Of a stretch of 62,630 nucleotides of DNA, positions 62,222 through 62,630 are shown piece after piece. Positions within the stretch are counted from its first letter, which is position 1, and every line of letters starts with the position of its first letter. Made by a program: the position numbers and the translations under genes. The notes beneath the pieces were generated by a model. It made no database searches. It had not been told where the DNA came from and saw only the letters and a program-made list of their open reading frames with translations. This stretch comes from Litorivicinus sp. (lineage in GTDB: Bacteria; Pseudomonadota; Gammaproteobacteria; Pseudomonadales; Litorivicinaceae): positions 1 through 62,630 of the forward strand of contig JAOLBK010000012.1 of assembly GCA_028339155.1 (NCBI GenBank). Reading direction: 5' to 3'.

Positions 62222-62630
62222 TCGAGAAACGTATCGAACGACGCATGTCTGAGCTAAAAGCCTCTGGTGTGAAAGCACTTATCCCCTATATCATCGCTGG
62301 TGATCCGTTGCCAGAACTTACAGTTCCTAATATGCACGCATTGGTTGAGGCGGGGGCAAATGTGTTAGAGATCGGGATTCCTTTTTCTGATCCTTTTGCC
62401 GACGGCCCAGTCAATCAGCGTGGCGCTGAACGGGCAATTGCCGCTGGAATGACGCTTAGAGGTGTCTTATCTGCGGTGGAGACATTTCGAAACACAGATC
62501 AGAAAACACCGGTTGTATTAATGGGCTATCTCAATCCTGTAATCGCAATGGGCGAGATCGAATTTTGTGATGAGGCTAATAGGGTGGGGGTCGATGGTCT
62601 TTTACTTGTCGATATGCCCCCAGAAGAAGA
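62218..62630 (+). CDS. trpA: Tryptophan synthase alpha chain, 5' part
   Basis: 137 codons are present before the window ends, starting from an ATG that overlaps the trpB stop. [32 protein letters not shown], and [20 protein letters not shown] with the catalytic Glu and Asp are visible, then [20 protein letters not shown] and [13 protein letters not shown]. It cleaves indole-3-glycerol phosphate and channels indole to TrpB. The rest lies beyond the window. Confidence 0.96.
   Translation, partial: MIEKRIERRMSELKASGVKALIPYIIAGDPLPELTVPNMHALVEAGANVLEIGIPFSDPFADGPVNQRGAERAIAAGMTLRGVLSAVETFRNTDQKTPVVLMGYLNPVIAMGEIEFCDEANRVGVDGLLLVDMPPEE

Overview
The window looks like a chromosomal segment of a free-living, probably aquatic gammaproteobacterium. 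The evidence is gene order rather than a marker gene: trmJ-cysE-iscS-iscA-ndk-rlmN-rodZ-ispG-hisS-yfgM-bamB-der, a divergent smr/prmB-aroC pair, and leuCDB-asd-usg-fimV-truA-trpF-trpB-trpA are gammaproteobacterial neighbourhoods, the last close to the Pseudomonas arrangement. Base composition is moderate, TTG and GTG starts are common, and genes overlap by 1-8 bases in long operons. I see no rRNA, tRNA, CRISPR array, insertion sequence or phage gene.

Positions 1-6.4 kb are an accessory and decaying region. They hold a broken trypsin-like protease, an ADP-ribosylglycohydrolase, an alpha/beta hydrolase, a truncated Sel1 fragment, a Sel1-repeat protein carrying a fresh 216-bp internal duplication, several small unrecognised (mostly secreted) proteins and a SHOCT-domain protein. 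Two genes in this block share the same membrane-anchor leader at DNA level. A chalcone-isomerase-like/DUF3833 lipoprotein pair follows at 6.5-7.5 kb.

Positions 7.7-19.2 kb are a catabolic island. Divergent from a LysR-SDR pair runs GST, a TRAP transporter (dctP-dctQ-dctM), a fumarylacetoacetate-hydrolase-family enzyme, an Ldh/malate-type dehydrogenase, a TauD-type dioxygenase, a flavin reductase and an MFS transporter. Behind it lie the remains of a LigAB-type extradiol dioxygenase operon (LigA frameshifted in a run of seven T, LigB cut to about 30 codons), still divergent from a second LysR gene. The island's substrate cannot be read from the sequence.

Positions 19.6-30.8 kb hold an Atm1-type ABC exporter, a DUF4177 protein, and a cyanate module: a divergent sigma-54 activator, a near-consensus -24/-12 promoter, a three-gene NrtABD-like ABC importer and cyanase. 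Together these would import cyanate and convert it to ammonia and CO2. Ferredoxin-NADP reductase, a TauE-type exporter, a cold-shock protein and a small orphan follow.

Positions 31.4-36.8 kb carry assorted metabolic genes: aldehyde dehydrogenase, YaiI family, DUF815 ATPase, GST, and an MBL-fold protein lacking the usual zinc motif. From 36.9 kb to the end is housekeeping: tRNA/rRNA methylation, a reduced Isc locus (iscS and iscA only), isoprenoid and histidyl-tRNA synthesis, outer-membrane assembly, ribosome biogenesis, ribosome rescue, chorismate, leucine, aspartate-family and tryptophan biosynthesis. The window ends inside trpA.
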